From UBA1715 sp036752345 (GTDB taxonomy: Bacteria > Bacteroidota > Bacteroidia > Bacteroidales > UBA1715): DNA of 64,000 bases. The notes under the pieces were generated by a model, which was given only the letters and a program-made list of their open reading frames with translations, was not told the origin of the DNA and did not search any database. Both the position numbers and the translations under genes were made by a program. The DNA lies in NCBI GenBank assembly GCA_036752345.1, contig DAIOSV010000002.1:28589-92588 (forward strand), in the 5' to 3' direction. Shown here piece by piece: positions 1 to 12,300 of this stretch (within the stretch, counting starts at the first letter, position 1; each line of letters starts with the position of its first letter).

Positions 1-59
1 CTTATCGTTTTCCAAACAAAATTGTTATCCCTGCCTTTTTTTGACATTAGGCAGTTGTG

Positions 60-67
60 CAAATATA
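60..67 (-). promoter_or_regulatory. Candidate -7 box of a leftward gene outside the window
   Basis: On the minus strand these bases read TATATTTG, an exact match to the Bacteroidota TAnnTTTG element. I see no clear TTG at the usual 18-20 base distance, so only the -7 half is supported. Confidence 0.4.
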
Positions 68-252
68 TGAAAAAAAACAAAGATTGCTTGAATTCGTCTG
101 TTTTTTTTGCAATAAAACGGAAAATCTAATTTGTTCCTTCAAACAAATTAATGCATTTCGTTGAATTTGAACAAATTGTTATGTTTAGCGAAAGTTTTCA
201 TTTTTTTTGAAACGTTTTTAAAATTCTGATAGTCTATACTATATGTTTTTTG

Positions 253-260
253 TATTTTTG
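253..260 (+). promoter_or_regulatory. Candidate -7 box for the giant GH8 gene
   Basis: TATTTTTG matches TAnnTTTG and lies 72 bases before the ATG at 333, giving an AT-rich leader of about 65 bases. No good -33 TTTG is visible. Confidence 0.45.
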
Positions 261-332
261 TTTGATTTTAAATTGGGCAAATGTGTTGTGTAAGGTTTGT
301 TTGCCCTTTAATTACTTCAAAAAAATTCTCTT

Positions 333-3300
333 ATGAAAAGAACTTTTATGCGTTTAATTGTATTGATGTTTGTATCATTGTTTGGGGCATTGCATGGTAT
401 AGCGCAAACATACGACCCTTCGGTGTTCATTGACATCAATATCAATTCAGGAAATCCATCATACCCATATCCGCAATTTGAAGAATATAAGGGTGGAGGT
501 AAATCTCTCGCAAAATATAATGCCGAAGGTGTTACGCATGCCGATATGGAAAAAGCTGGTCGCGAGGCATACGAAATTATGATGCACCGTTGTCGCTATG
601 AGGGCACATATTGTGGTGTAAAATATATTTCGTTCAACAGGGATGATGTTCCCCATAACTATGGAACCTTCGTCTCTGAAGGTGATGGCTATGCTTTGCT
701 TGCTGCCGCCATTTTTGCTGATCAAAAGACATTTAACGGATTATATATGTGGATACATGATATTCGTTTTGCTGGTGTGAAACGTTTTAGAGATGGCAAC
801 ACGAGAGGTACCACATCAAACGATTATGCCGGTCCATATATGGCAGCGTGGAAAGATAAAACGTTTGATGCAGCGTATGGTTCAGATAGTCACTCCGCAA
901 CCGATGGAGATATGGATATTGCTATGGCAATGCTTATAGCATACAAGCAATGGGGAGAGTGGATGATGCAGGACGGAGTGGTCGTTAAAGATTGCAGCGG
1001 TAACCCGATATCATTGAAGTATGAAACTCAGCGTGTTGTGGGTGCCTTAGTTGATACGATTCCGCAGATAGATCCTGGAAGTCATCAGGTAACCGGTTAT
1101 TTATGCGGTGACATCGGTATTGATGGGTATCAAAAACGTGGAAATTCATGGGGAGAATTAACCCGTTGGCGTTTTACTACGCAAGGTCAGGCTGCATATC
1201 CCGGAGCAAACGGACCATACAACGGCGGGCCGAATTTGTATAGTATATATGGAGGAAACTATATTGATTACGATGCACCTTCATATTTTGAGGAATTCTG
1301 GCGTTGGTTGAAAAACGGTGATGGTGTTGATGCAAAAAATAGTGCCGTTGCACCGTGGGAAATACATCAGTTCAAGCGAGCCGCCGCCTCTGGTAACTGG
1401 CTTAATAAACAGGCCTATAATCAGGGATTGTATGCTTCAATTGGAAATGTATCAGTTGGTGATTATGGCGCAAATCCGACATTTGGCGTGTATGTAGATG
1501 GAGAGGATTTTCGTTATGCATGGCGACATGTACTTGATTATTTGTGGCATGGACATGCTAATTATGATTGGGATCCGTCAACACACCAAGTTATAGCAGG
1601 AACAAATACTTCTGAATACGACATGGGTGTGCGTCATGCTTCATTGTTAAAAAGTCCATCAAATTCAGGATCGCAGATATGTAGCAAATTAGGAGCATCG
1701 CCTGATGCCGGTCAACCTTCGTGGTTTGGTGTTTCTCAAATACCACAGCAATGGACTCCAACTGGTGGAATAACATCAGCATATCATACGAACTATTCTG
1801 TAGGATCAGGATCGGTAGCTGCTGTAGCTTCAGAAGATTTGGAATTGTTGGGCGACATTTATCGTCAGTGTGAAGTAACATGGGACGGCAACAATACAAA
1901 TGTAACGTACGATTCTGAAGAACGCTATATAGGAAGCACACCGAAATATTTTCACGGTTGGTTTAGAACCCTTGGAATGTTGGTGTGCTCAGGTAATCTT
2001 GCTGCGCCGGAAGATATGTATCCTAAGGCAAATATGAAAGTGTATATGTCGGTTGACAAAACATATGCATATCAAGGAGATAAAGTAAAATATACAGTTC
2101 AATATAGAAACTATGGAAGTTTGGCAGCCGAGGGAGTAAAAATACAAACGCCATTGGATGAGGATTACACATTCGTTAGTGCAACGGACGGAGGTGTTTA
2201 TGATGCTGCAACGCATACAGTAACTTGGAATATAGGCACTGTAAGCGGTTTCAAAACTGGTGGTTTGAATGCAACGCAAGATTCTGTCGGTTTTACTGTT
2301 AGAATTACAAGTTTGGCTAATTCAAGGGTGTGCGAAACGAGTACCATAACGGGAAATAATTTCGATGAATGGGTTAGCAACGAATATCCGAACCATGCCA
2401 CCTATACTATGGAGCGCAACTGCGTTGATATATTGGCAAACAGATCATTGTTAATTAATAAAGAAGCAAATAGAAACGAATTAAATCCCGGCGATGTCGT
2501 AACATTTACCGTTGATTTTGAAAATAAATCAACTGAAGATTCATGGATGAATGGTGGTCGCGACAATGTGCGCTTGTCGTATGGAAACTATTATATGTCG
2601 GGTAATGCGTATAAATTTTATCAATACTATAGATTCTGGAACGATGCAAGTGAAGCCTACATTAATTTGAGCAATTATAGGGTTTCGTACTTTATGTACG
2701 ATGCGGCTGCAGTAGGTTTGTACGATGCGTCAACAAACCCGACAGGCTGGTCGTTTACGCTTGATAACGGAAACGATATGGCAAAATACGGATGGATGCC
2801 CGATGGCTCGGAGACTAAATTTACATACCAAAAAATTCCGCAAGGTGAGGACGAAAACGGAAAATGGAATCAACGTTTGATGATTCAGTTCCCGGGGGCA
2901 TTAATGGCTCCGTCAACTCATGTATATGATAAATTGAATAATTCCTATTTGATTCACAAAGGTGGGTATGGTCCTTGTTTCTTCCGTACGGCACTTGCTT
3001 CAATGCCTAATACCGATTTGACAACCCGTGTGCAAGACGATTGGTCATTTTCAACTGCCGTAACAGGTACAACACTTGATGGTCAGACAGAAACGTTTGT
3101 TTTAGTTTCACCATGTTGGGCTGATTATGACGATTTAGGGTATGAAATCAATAATTATTCTCGTCACGTTTGCAATCCTACTTCGTTGGATAATTACGAC
3201 CGCGTTTTGGTTGAAGAATTTGATGGTTATACGTGGCGTCGTATTCAGGGACGTGGTCCGCTTCCAGGTAAAGAGGCATACAACGTTACCATAGTTGATA

Positions 3301-6300
3301 CTATTCCTTTGGAATTAGAATGGAAAGAATTTGTTGATAGCAAAGGTTTAGGTGTAAATGCAACATATACAGCAGCTCCATCAGGTGCATCCTATTCTGG
3401 TATTGTAAAATGGACTGTGCCTGAAATGTTGGTAGGAGAAAAAGATAAATTCGTGTACACCTGTGTGGCAAAAGATTTAGGTTGCCCAAGTGCACCCGAT
3501 GCTACATATATTAATGCAGCATGGATTTATTCTGACACTGATTCTCCCGATTCTTCAGCGGTGTCACTTACAACAACATGCACCGAATTGCCTCCATATA
3601 TAGAACCGCAAAATTCATTGTTCAAAATCGCAAGTGTGGAATCAGCGAGCGTTGGAGATGTCATTAATTATGAATTGAAGTACAAAAACACAACGGGTTC
3701 GCACGTTGAGCCAAGTTGTGCTTCGTCTGTTGATTGGCAAACATTTGAAGGGAAGAATATGCCGGAAATTTCTGCGTCGGGTATTAAATTAAATGCGTTG
3801 AACAGCGGAGCAGTATTCTTCGGTGCAAAAAATTCGTATGGCGTAAACGGCTCGGCTACAATAACTTTTGCTAACCCTTCCAACAATCAGGAAACGTACG
3901 TCGTTTTCCGTTATGAGAGTGGTGTTCCGGGAACTGCAAGTTTCAAAGGAATTGCTATGAAGATTATTATTAATAATGACGGGAACAATAACTTCGGCTA
4001 TTTCTTATATAATAACGGAACGTTGGTTGAATCTGCTTCGGGTTGGGCTAATGCACTTCAATTTAAAGGGAGTACAACGGCTCCGGTCTTGAAGTTCGTT
4101 TTAAACGAAGATCATTTGTATTTGTATATCAACGACATGGAAAGTGTTTTGAAAGATTGGTCTGGACTTACTACATCGCCGGGATATACTGGTTTTTATG
4201 TGTCAAGTAACGGAAACAGCAACACCTATGTAACTGCCTTTGAATCTGATTTTGACTATGCTTTCGATGTTAAACTGTTCGATCAGATACCTAATGAACT
4301 TACAGACATTACAAATATTTCGGGAAGCGGAATATACAACGCTGGAACACAGAAAATTACGTGGCCGGTAGTTGCAGGTCCGGTTGCTCCAAATGCTGAA
4401 ATTTCATACACATTCGATGCGAAAGTATATTCATGCAATAGTTATATAAATAATTATGGTATGGCAAAGGTATACGGACAAGACACATTGAAGGTTGTAA
4501 ATTCCATAAAATGTGGAACAACGGTTTGTCCTGATCCTCCTACAGTTACGTCACCTCTTACTTTGTGTAAAGATGCAACTGCATCTGCTCTTACTGCTGT
4601 TGGTAAAAATTTGAAATGGTATACTACTGAAACGAATGGAACTCCATCATCATCAATAACACCATCAACAACTACGGTAGGTAAAACAACGTATTATGTA
4701 TCGCAAACTGATGGTTGTGAAAGTCAGCGTACTCCACTTGTGGTTGACGTTATAGAAACAGAAGCTCCACAAGTAGTGACGCCGGTTTCATTGTGCTTGA
4801 ATGCACCAACTACCGCATTAACAGCTACCGGAACGGATTTAACGTGGTATAATAGTTCAAAAGTTGAATTAACCGGAGCGCCAACTCCTGATGCTTCGCA
4901 AGAAGGCGATGTTTCTTATTATGTAACGCAAACATTGAATAACTGTGAAAGTGAAATGGCAGAAATCGTAGTTTCTGTCGGTGCGCTTGCAAAACCAACG
5001 GTACAAGATGTTAGTTACTGTCAAGGTGCAACAGCAACAGCGTTGACTGCCACAGCCAGTGGTACTTTGGTTTGGTATGAATCCGGAACTGCAACAACAG
5101 CGTTGGCATCAGCTCCAATTCCTTCAACTACAGTGGAGGGAACAACTTCTTATTTCGTATCGCAAACGTCGGGAGATTGTGAAAGCGATAGAGCTGAAAT
5201 AAAAGTAACGATTAAACCGAGCCCGGTAAGTACAATTTCTGCAACAAAAGACAGCTATTGTGGTACAACATCAACAATCGTTTTGTCTTTGACTTCAGCC
5301 GTTGATTTAACGATTGCAACGTATTCTTGGGAAAAAGATGCAACAGCTACAGCAACAACTGCTACCGTAATCGCTGCGACTAAGGGTGAATATGTTTGCG
5401 TCGTAACTCTTGACGGTTGTGAATATACCACGCCAGCAAAAACAATTACGGAAAATGCTTCTCCGAAATACACAATTACCGGAGCTGGTTCATATTGTCC
5501 TGAATCAACTTCAAAAGCTGATGTCGTGATTACGTTTACCGCTGGAACGGCTCCTTATACATTTAGTGAGGCTATAACCGGTGCGGGAACTTCTGCAACA
5601 ACAACATACACTATNNNNNNNNNNNNNNNNNNNNNNNNNNNNNNNNNNNNNNNNNNNNNNNNNNNNNNNNNNNNNNNNNNNNNNNNNNNNNNNNNNNNNN
5701 NNNNNNNNNNNNNNGTTACTTCTACATCTACCTCATTTACCTATGCATGGTCTGGTGATGGAAGTAGCAAATTGAATAGTACATCATTAGAATCGGTTAC
5801 ATTTAATGCTACCGCTTTGACAAATACAGACTATACATTGAATGTGCAAGTTGTAGACAAAAACTCAACCTGTAGTGGTTCTGCGTCAACAAAAGTTACG
5901 GTATATGCATTGCCAACAGCACAATTGACAACGACTCAGAATTATGTTTGTAGTGATGCAGATATTACAGTAAGTGCAAACGTAAGTGATGATGGCTCTG
6001 GTACTGGTGTATGGACAAATGCCACGGAAGTTTCGGAATTGACAGCAACCGTTGACGGAAGTTCATATAGTGCAGGAGTAAACACCGTTTCGTATGTATA
6101 TACCGATGCTCATTCTTGTAGCTCAGCAGTGGTGACAAAAGACATCACAGTTGTAGCAAAACCTGTTGCTCCAACTCCTACAACTATTTCATATTGCTTA
6201 AATGCAACAGCACAACCATTAGCAATAGCTGGTTATTCAAATTTATTATGGTATGGAACAAGTAAAACGAATACCCCAACAACGACAGCTCCAACGCCGT

Positions 6301-9300
6301 TAACAAACACCGAAGGTAATACAATATATTATGTAAGTCAGGTAGTTGACCAATGCGAAAGTGATATTGCCGAGGTTACTGTTATTGTAAAGAGTAAACT
6401 TGAACCACAAATAAATCTCAGCAAAGCGGAAGTATGTGCCGGTACGGCAATAAATATTTCATTATCGCAAGGATATGTAAAACAAACATGGTCGGGAACC
6501 GCTGCTAGTTATCTGAATTCAACAACAATGGCTGCACCGGAATTCCTTGCAACAGCACCGGCCGGTCCGTACACATTGACAGTAGATGTAGAAGACGCAA
6601 GTTCTTGTACTGGAACGGCAAGTGTTCCTATTCAAGTCAATGAAGTTCCTGTAGTCACTATATCAGCCGATGATGTTACTCATTGTGTCTCGGTTACTGA
6701 TGCTCAAACTATTACAGCAAAAATTACTCCGTCAACGCTCACGGGAACGCATACGTGGACAAATGTTTCTTCTACTTCGTCAACAGCATCATTTGTTCCA
6801 AGTAGCAAGACCCCGGACGATTATAAAATTACGTATCAGTTTACTAGTGATGACAATTGTCCGTCAAATGTTGATTCATTAATAATGACGGTCTACGCAT
6901 TACCTTCAATTACAATTACACCAAGCAAAACTGATGTTTGTAAGAGTGGAATTAATTCTTCTGACATAACAATGAGTCCTTCACAAACTGTAGGAAATTT
7001 TGTGTATTCTGTAGATAATGGCGGAACAATTGCCTCTAATGGAACATTCTCTCCTGCAAGTAATGCAGCGGGAGATTACATTGTTACATTAACATACACC
7101 GATGCAAATAGTTGTACTTCCAAAGCAATTGCAGATGTGTCAATTCATGCATTGCCTACAGTAGTATTTGATGCTTCAAATCCTGATTCGGCTTGCTACA
7201 CCAAAGCCGGATTTGATTTGTTGATAAATTGCACCAACGAAGATGGTCTTGTTGAAACAAAAACAACTTCATTAAATCCTTCAACGTCAAGTGTCGGAAC
7301 AAAGACTATTACGTATTCGTATACTGATGTAAATGGTTGTGCAAATTCTGCAGATTATCCTATTACAGTGTATAAAGTTGCAACGCCAACAATTGATGCT
7401 CCAAATCCAAAAACGGTAACGATAGACGAATATGGAACCTTGCTTGATGTTGCATCAGTTTCTGCTACTGCAACTACTGCGGGAGATGGAATAGTATGGC
7501 AAACCAGTGGCGGAACGCAATTGGGCACAGGTGCGTCATATACATCGCCAGAAACTTTACAAGGAACGTATTATTATTATGCAAAAGAAACTCGCATGGT
7601 TGATGGAACTGCTTGTTACAGTGAATCAGCAAAAGCCACATTGGTTTTATCTAATTGTCCTGCAAAATCACCGATAGCGACAGACACAATTCTTTGTGTT
7701 GGCACCGATGGCACCATTGCGTTAAATGCTTCTTTTGCAGGAACTTCTACAAGCAAATCTCTTGCATGGTTCTCTGATGAGTCTCTTGCTAGCAAATTGA
7801 TTGATGGAAATTCATATTCAACTACGGTTTCTACAACTGCTGCAACAACATATACATATTATGTAGCGGAATATGATGAAACCGGATCTTGCTGGTCTAG
7901 TCCAACTATTGTAACAGCGAGTGTAAAAGAAAATCCAACAGTTGCAATAGATGATATTGCAACTCTTTGCTATGCTTCAAAAACATATACAGCAGTAGGA
8001 AAAATCAATGGTGTTGCTTCTACAGCAGGAACATGGTCTATAGCGAGCGATCCTGCGGCAATCAATAGCACAACAGGTGTCATTAATACCCAGTATTGGG
8101 GTGAAAATGATGGTTCGTACATGGTAACGTATGCATACACAGATGAAAATAATTGTTCAAACTCAGCATCAAAACCATTCACGGTTGAATTTCCAACGGT
8201 TCCAACGTCAGATGGTTTTGTTGGTTTGACTGCTAATCCGCAACCGGTTGTTGTTACTGCGCAAGCTTCTTCGTTAGAAACGAGTGCTGTTGTAAAATGG
8301 TACGAAACCGCATCGTCAACAACTATTCTTGAAACTGCAAATTCATTTGCAACAGGTAATGATCCTGCAACGGTTCAAACCGTTATCTATTATTTGTCAC
8401 AAACGGTAAATGGTTGTGAAAGTGAGCGCGGAACGTCGGTTGTAAAAATAGTCGATTGTCCGTTCTTGAAACCTACGGTAACTCCGGCGACAGCTTGTCA
8501 GAATGCTACTACATTGAGTGACTTGTCTGCATCATTACCTTCAACAACAACTGTTGCTGCTGATTCATGGGCTTGGTTTGATGCCGACAAAAATCCGTTG
8601 TACAATGGACCGGAAACCTCATATGCTTCAGGTGTTTCTACTGCTATGGCAGCAGTTACAACGTTCTATGTAGCATATCTTGCAACTGATGCAGGTACCG
8701 GTCAACAATGTTTGAGTGACAAGGCAGCTGTTACCGTTACTATCCATAAATTACCAACAGTCGCAATCAACGATCCTGGACGCACATTGTGTTATGCCGA
8801 AGGTGATGTTCAGTTGACGGCAACGGTTAATGGAACCGCAAACAATACCGGCAATTGGTCGGTAACTGGCCAGACTTCTGCTATCTCTTCATTGGGTGTG
8901 TTCAATACCAAATTTAATAGCACTACCGATGGCGATTACACTGTGGTTTATTCTTATACAGATGCAAATAATTGTACTTCACAAGATGATTTGGCGGTAA
9001 GTGTAGAATATCCTGAAGTTCCTTCTGTTGCTAATTATAATGGATTAATTACAAACCCGATTCCGGTAGTTTTGACTGCCGAAAATATTGAAACTTCTGC
9101 AACAGTTAATTGGTACTCGGCAGGAACATCCAAACAAACAACCGTAAATACGTGGACAACTCCTGATGATCCCGCAGTTGCGCATGTTTCTACCTATTCT
9201 ATTTCTCAGACTAGCAAAGGTTGTGAGAGTCAGAAAACAACAAGTACGGTAACAATCAGTAATTGTCCGTTCAAAGAAGCTGATGTTTCAAGTGTTGAAA

Positions 9301-12300
9301 TTTGTCAAGGAGAATCTGGCTTACAAGACTTATCTGCAAAATTGCCTTCAACAACAACAGTAGCTGCTGACAAATGGATTTGGTATGATGCTATAGGGAA
9401 TGAATTGCAAAATAGTGCATCAGCAACATACGCACCTTCTGTAACAACCGCAAACGCAGGCACTACAACCTATCAGGTGTCATATGTTGCTACCGATCCG
9501 TCAACGTTAATTGCTTGTACATCTCCAAAAGTAAAAGTTACGGTAACGGTAAATCCAAAACCGGTAATAACTTTGCCAGCCGGAAATAAAACACTCGTTT
9601 GTTATGACGGAGGCGATGTGCTTTGGAATGTTACTGTAGACTATCATACAAATGGCGCGGGTAGTGGAGTTTGGAAGGTTGACGATGTTGAAAACAATGG
9701 AATGAGTTCTGCCGGAGTTTTCAATCCAACTACATTCGGAAAAGTATCACATACATATAGCGTTTCGTATACCTACACCGATGGAAAAACATGCACGAGC
9801 ACCGAAAAGAAAGATTTGACCGTACAATACACACCGGTTCCGGCTGTTACTGGTCATTCTTCATTAGTCGAAGACAATGCAATGGTATCTGTTTCTGCAA
9901 CGCCAACTGATGCATCTGCTACAATTTCTTGGTACAATGCTACAGGCACAAAATTGTCAAGCAATAATCCATATGAAACCGGTGATCCAGGAAATGTGGT
10001 AACAAACAAATCATATTTTGCTACGCAAACTATCAATACTTGTCAAAGTGAGAAGGCAGAAGCAAAAGTTTCTATCATCAATTGCCCAGTGCCGAAACCG
10101 ATAGTTGTGCAACCTGCTGCAATTTGTAACTACGATAATGCTCCGGAATTGACAGCAACACTTGGTACATGGACTTCCGGCACACGTCCTACGGCAACAA
10201 CTCCGGAAGTATTTAATTTCTATGATGTAGAATTCGGTGGAACTCCGCTTTCAAGCAGTGCAACCGGAGTATTTACCCCAACAATTGACCATACAAAAGC
10301 AGCAACGTATACGTATTATGTAGGAGAATACAACGAGAATGTTCTTCCTTCTGCGTGTGAAGGTAAACGTGCAAAAATTACGTTAAAGGTTATGAAACCT
10401 GCAAAACCAGGTGTGTCAATTGGGAAAGATAATGTTTGCCAAGGTCAAACTAATCCACAATGTTTTGCGGTAGGTGATGGCTCTATACAATGGTATGAAA
10501 ATAGTCCATCATATCCTGCCGGAACACCAGACCAGGTAAGCACATCGTTTATCCCAGCAGCAACAGGAGTTGGAGAACACTACGTTTGGGCAACGCAAAC
10601 TATTGATGGCTGTTTGTCAGAATCTGATTCGGTATTGTTTACCATAAAAGCTGTACCTGCCGCTCCAACAACAGAAAATGCAACTATTTGTTATGGCGCT
10701 CCTAAAGCATCTGTTTGCGTTCAAGGCAATGTGGGAACCGTAACTTGGTATCCCGATGCAACCGCATCAAATTTCTTGGCAAAAACTTCATGCTATTCTT
10801 CATCAGAAACGTATGCAGGCGAATATTCATACTATGCAACACAAACAGTTGAAGGTTGCGAAAGTGATAGAACATCTGCAACATATACTATTGTAGAATT
10901 GCCTTCAATACCAATGGTTACAACCGAAAAATATTCTTGTGACTACGATACCGAACACGTCTTGTATGTTGCTGAGAAACCTGGTGTAACAGTAGCGTGG
11001 TATTCTTCTTCCGATACTACGTCATTGTTGGCAACTGGAAATGAATTCACACATCAAATTACTCAAAGTGGTACGGTAACGTATTATGTTCGTCAGATTG
11101 CAAATGGATGTGCAAGTAATTATGTGACAACAAGTTTCACAGTTGTTGCACAACCTAAAACTCCAAAAGTGCAAAACGATGTAGTTTGTTATGGAACTGT
11201 AGCATCATTGTCCACCGATGGTTATACAGATATATGGTATGGAGAATCAACGTTGGAAACAAAAGTTGCTCAGGGCCGAAATTATATGATAGATGAAGCA
11301 ACAGCAAATCATTCATATTATGTTGTTCGTGAGAAAAATGGTTGTCTCAGTGAAACAGCAGAAGCAAAGGTTACGGTTATTCCTGTTCCTGAAGTCACTA
11401 TTACAGTAGACGGAGAAGAAACATCGTCGATACAACGTTGCGTTTACGAAGCAGAAAAGCCTATGGTCGCAACTGTTTCTCCAACAATGGGTAATGATGA
11501 TTATGTGTCTTGGTACATATTCCCGGGCAACAAGACCGTAGCAAATGATTCGTTGCTTTTGTCTCAGTATGTTCCTGTTACATCTCAAAATACGTCAAAT
11601 GTAACATACACGGTTCGTGCGCAATACATGGTTAAAAATGATTTGCATAATTCATATTGCGAAAGTGTAATGGACACCATTAAAGTCTCTACAAGTGCAA
11701 AAGCTCGTAAGCCTATTGTGCTTTCTGATGTGATTTGTCAAGGCGAAGAAATAGAACCAATGTTTGCATTTGGTACGCCAAACGTCACCTGGATTAGTCT
11801 TGATGGTATATTGCCTGTAGAAGCACACGGACAACGTTACGAATTTTCAAAACAGCAAACCGACTTGCCGGTAGGAGATTATTCATTCTTGGTATATGAT
11901 ATGGATATGGTTACCGGTTGCCATAGTGATACTGTCACTACTACATTGACATTAGCCCCGGCCGCACAAACAAAGCTATTCGGTTCTGATTCGGTTTGTG
12001 TTAATACAACAGAACTATATTACACACAATACAGCGAAGGAAGTCAATACCATTGGTCGGTTACCGGTGACAATTTGAATTATACGAAAGACCCAAAATC
12101 GTCATCAGTTCAGTATATTGATTGGAGCCATGCTGGAATTGATACTTTGGTCGTCTTTGAACAAACGTGGGCAGGCTGTCAAGGTGCAGATACTATGGTT
12201 GTTAAAATTGCCAATAATCCTCAAGCTCGATTTGTTTGGACATTACCTGGCGACTCCAATGTAATACAACTTACCGACAGTACCGTGCAAGACTCAATTA

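Larger units (their letters stand above)
1..332. other. AT-rich intergenic region upstream of the giant gene
   Basis: No open frame here looks like a gene. The region is extremely AT-rich with long T and A runs. It holds a -7 box for each direction (listed separately). It also has a small hairpin, CTGCCT at 31-36 with AGGCAG at 49-54, which would lie in the 5' leader of a leftward gene beyond the window edge. The likely arrangement is a divergent promoter region. Confidence 0.6.
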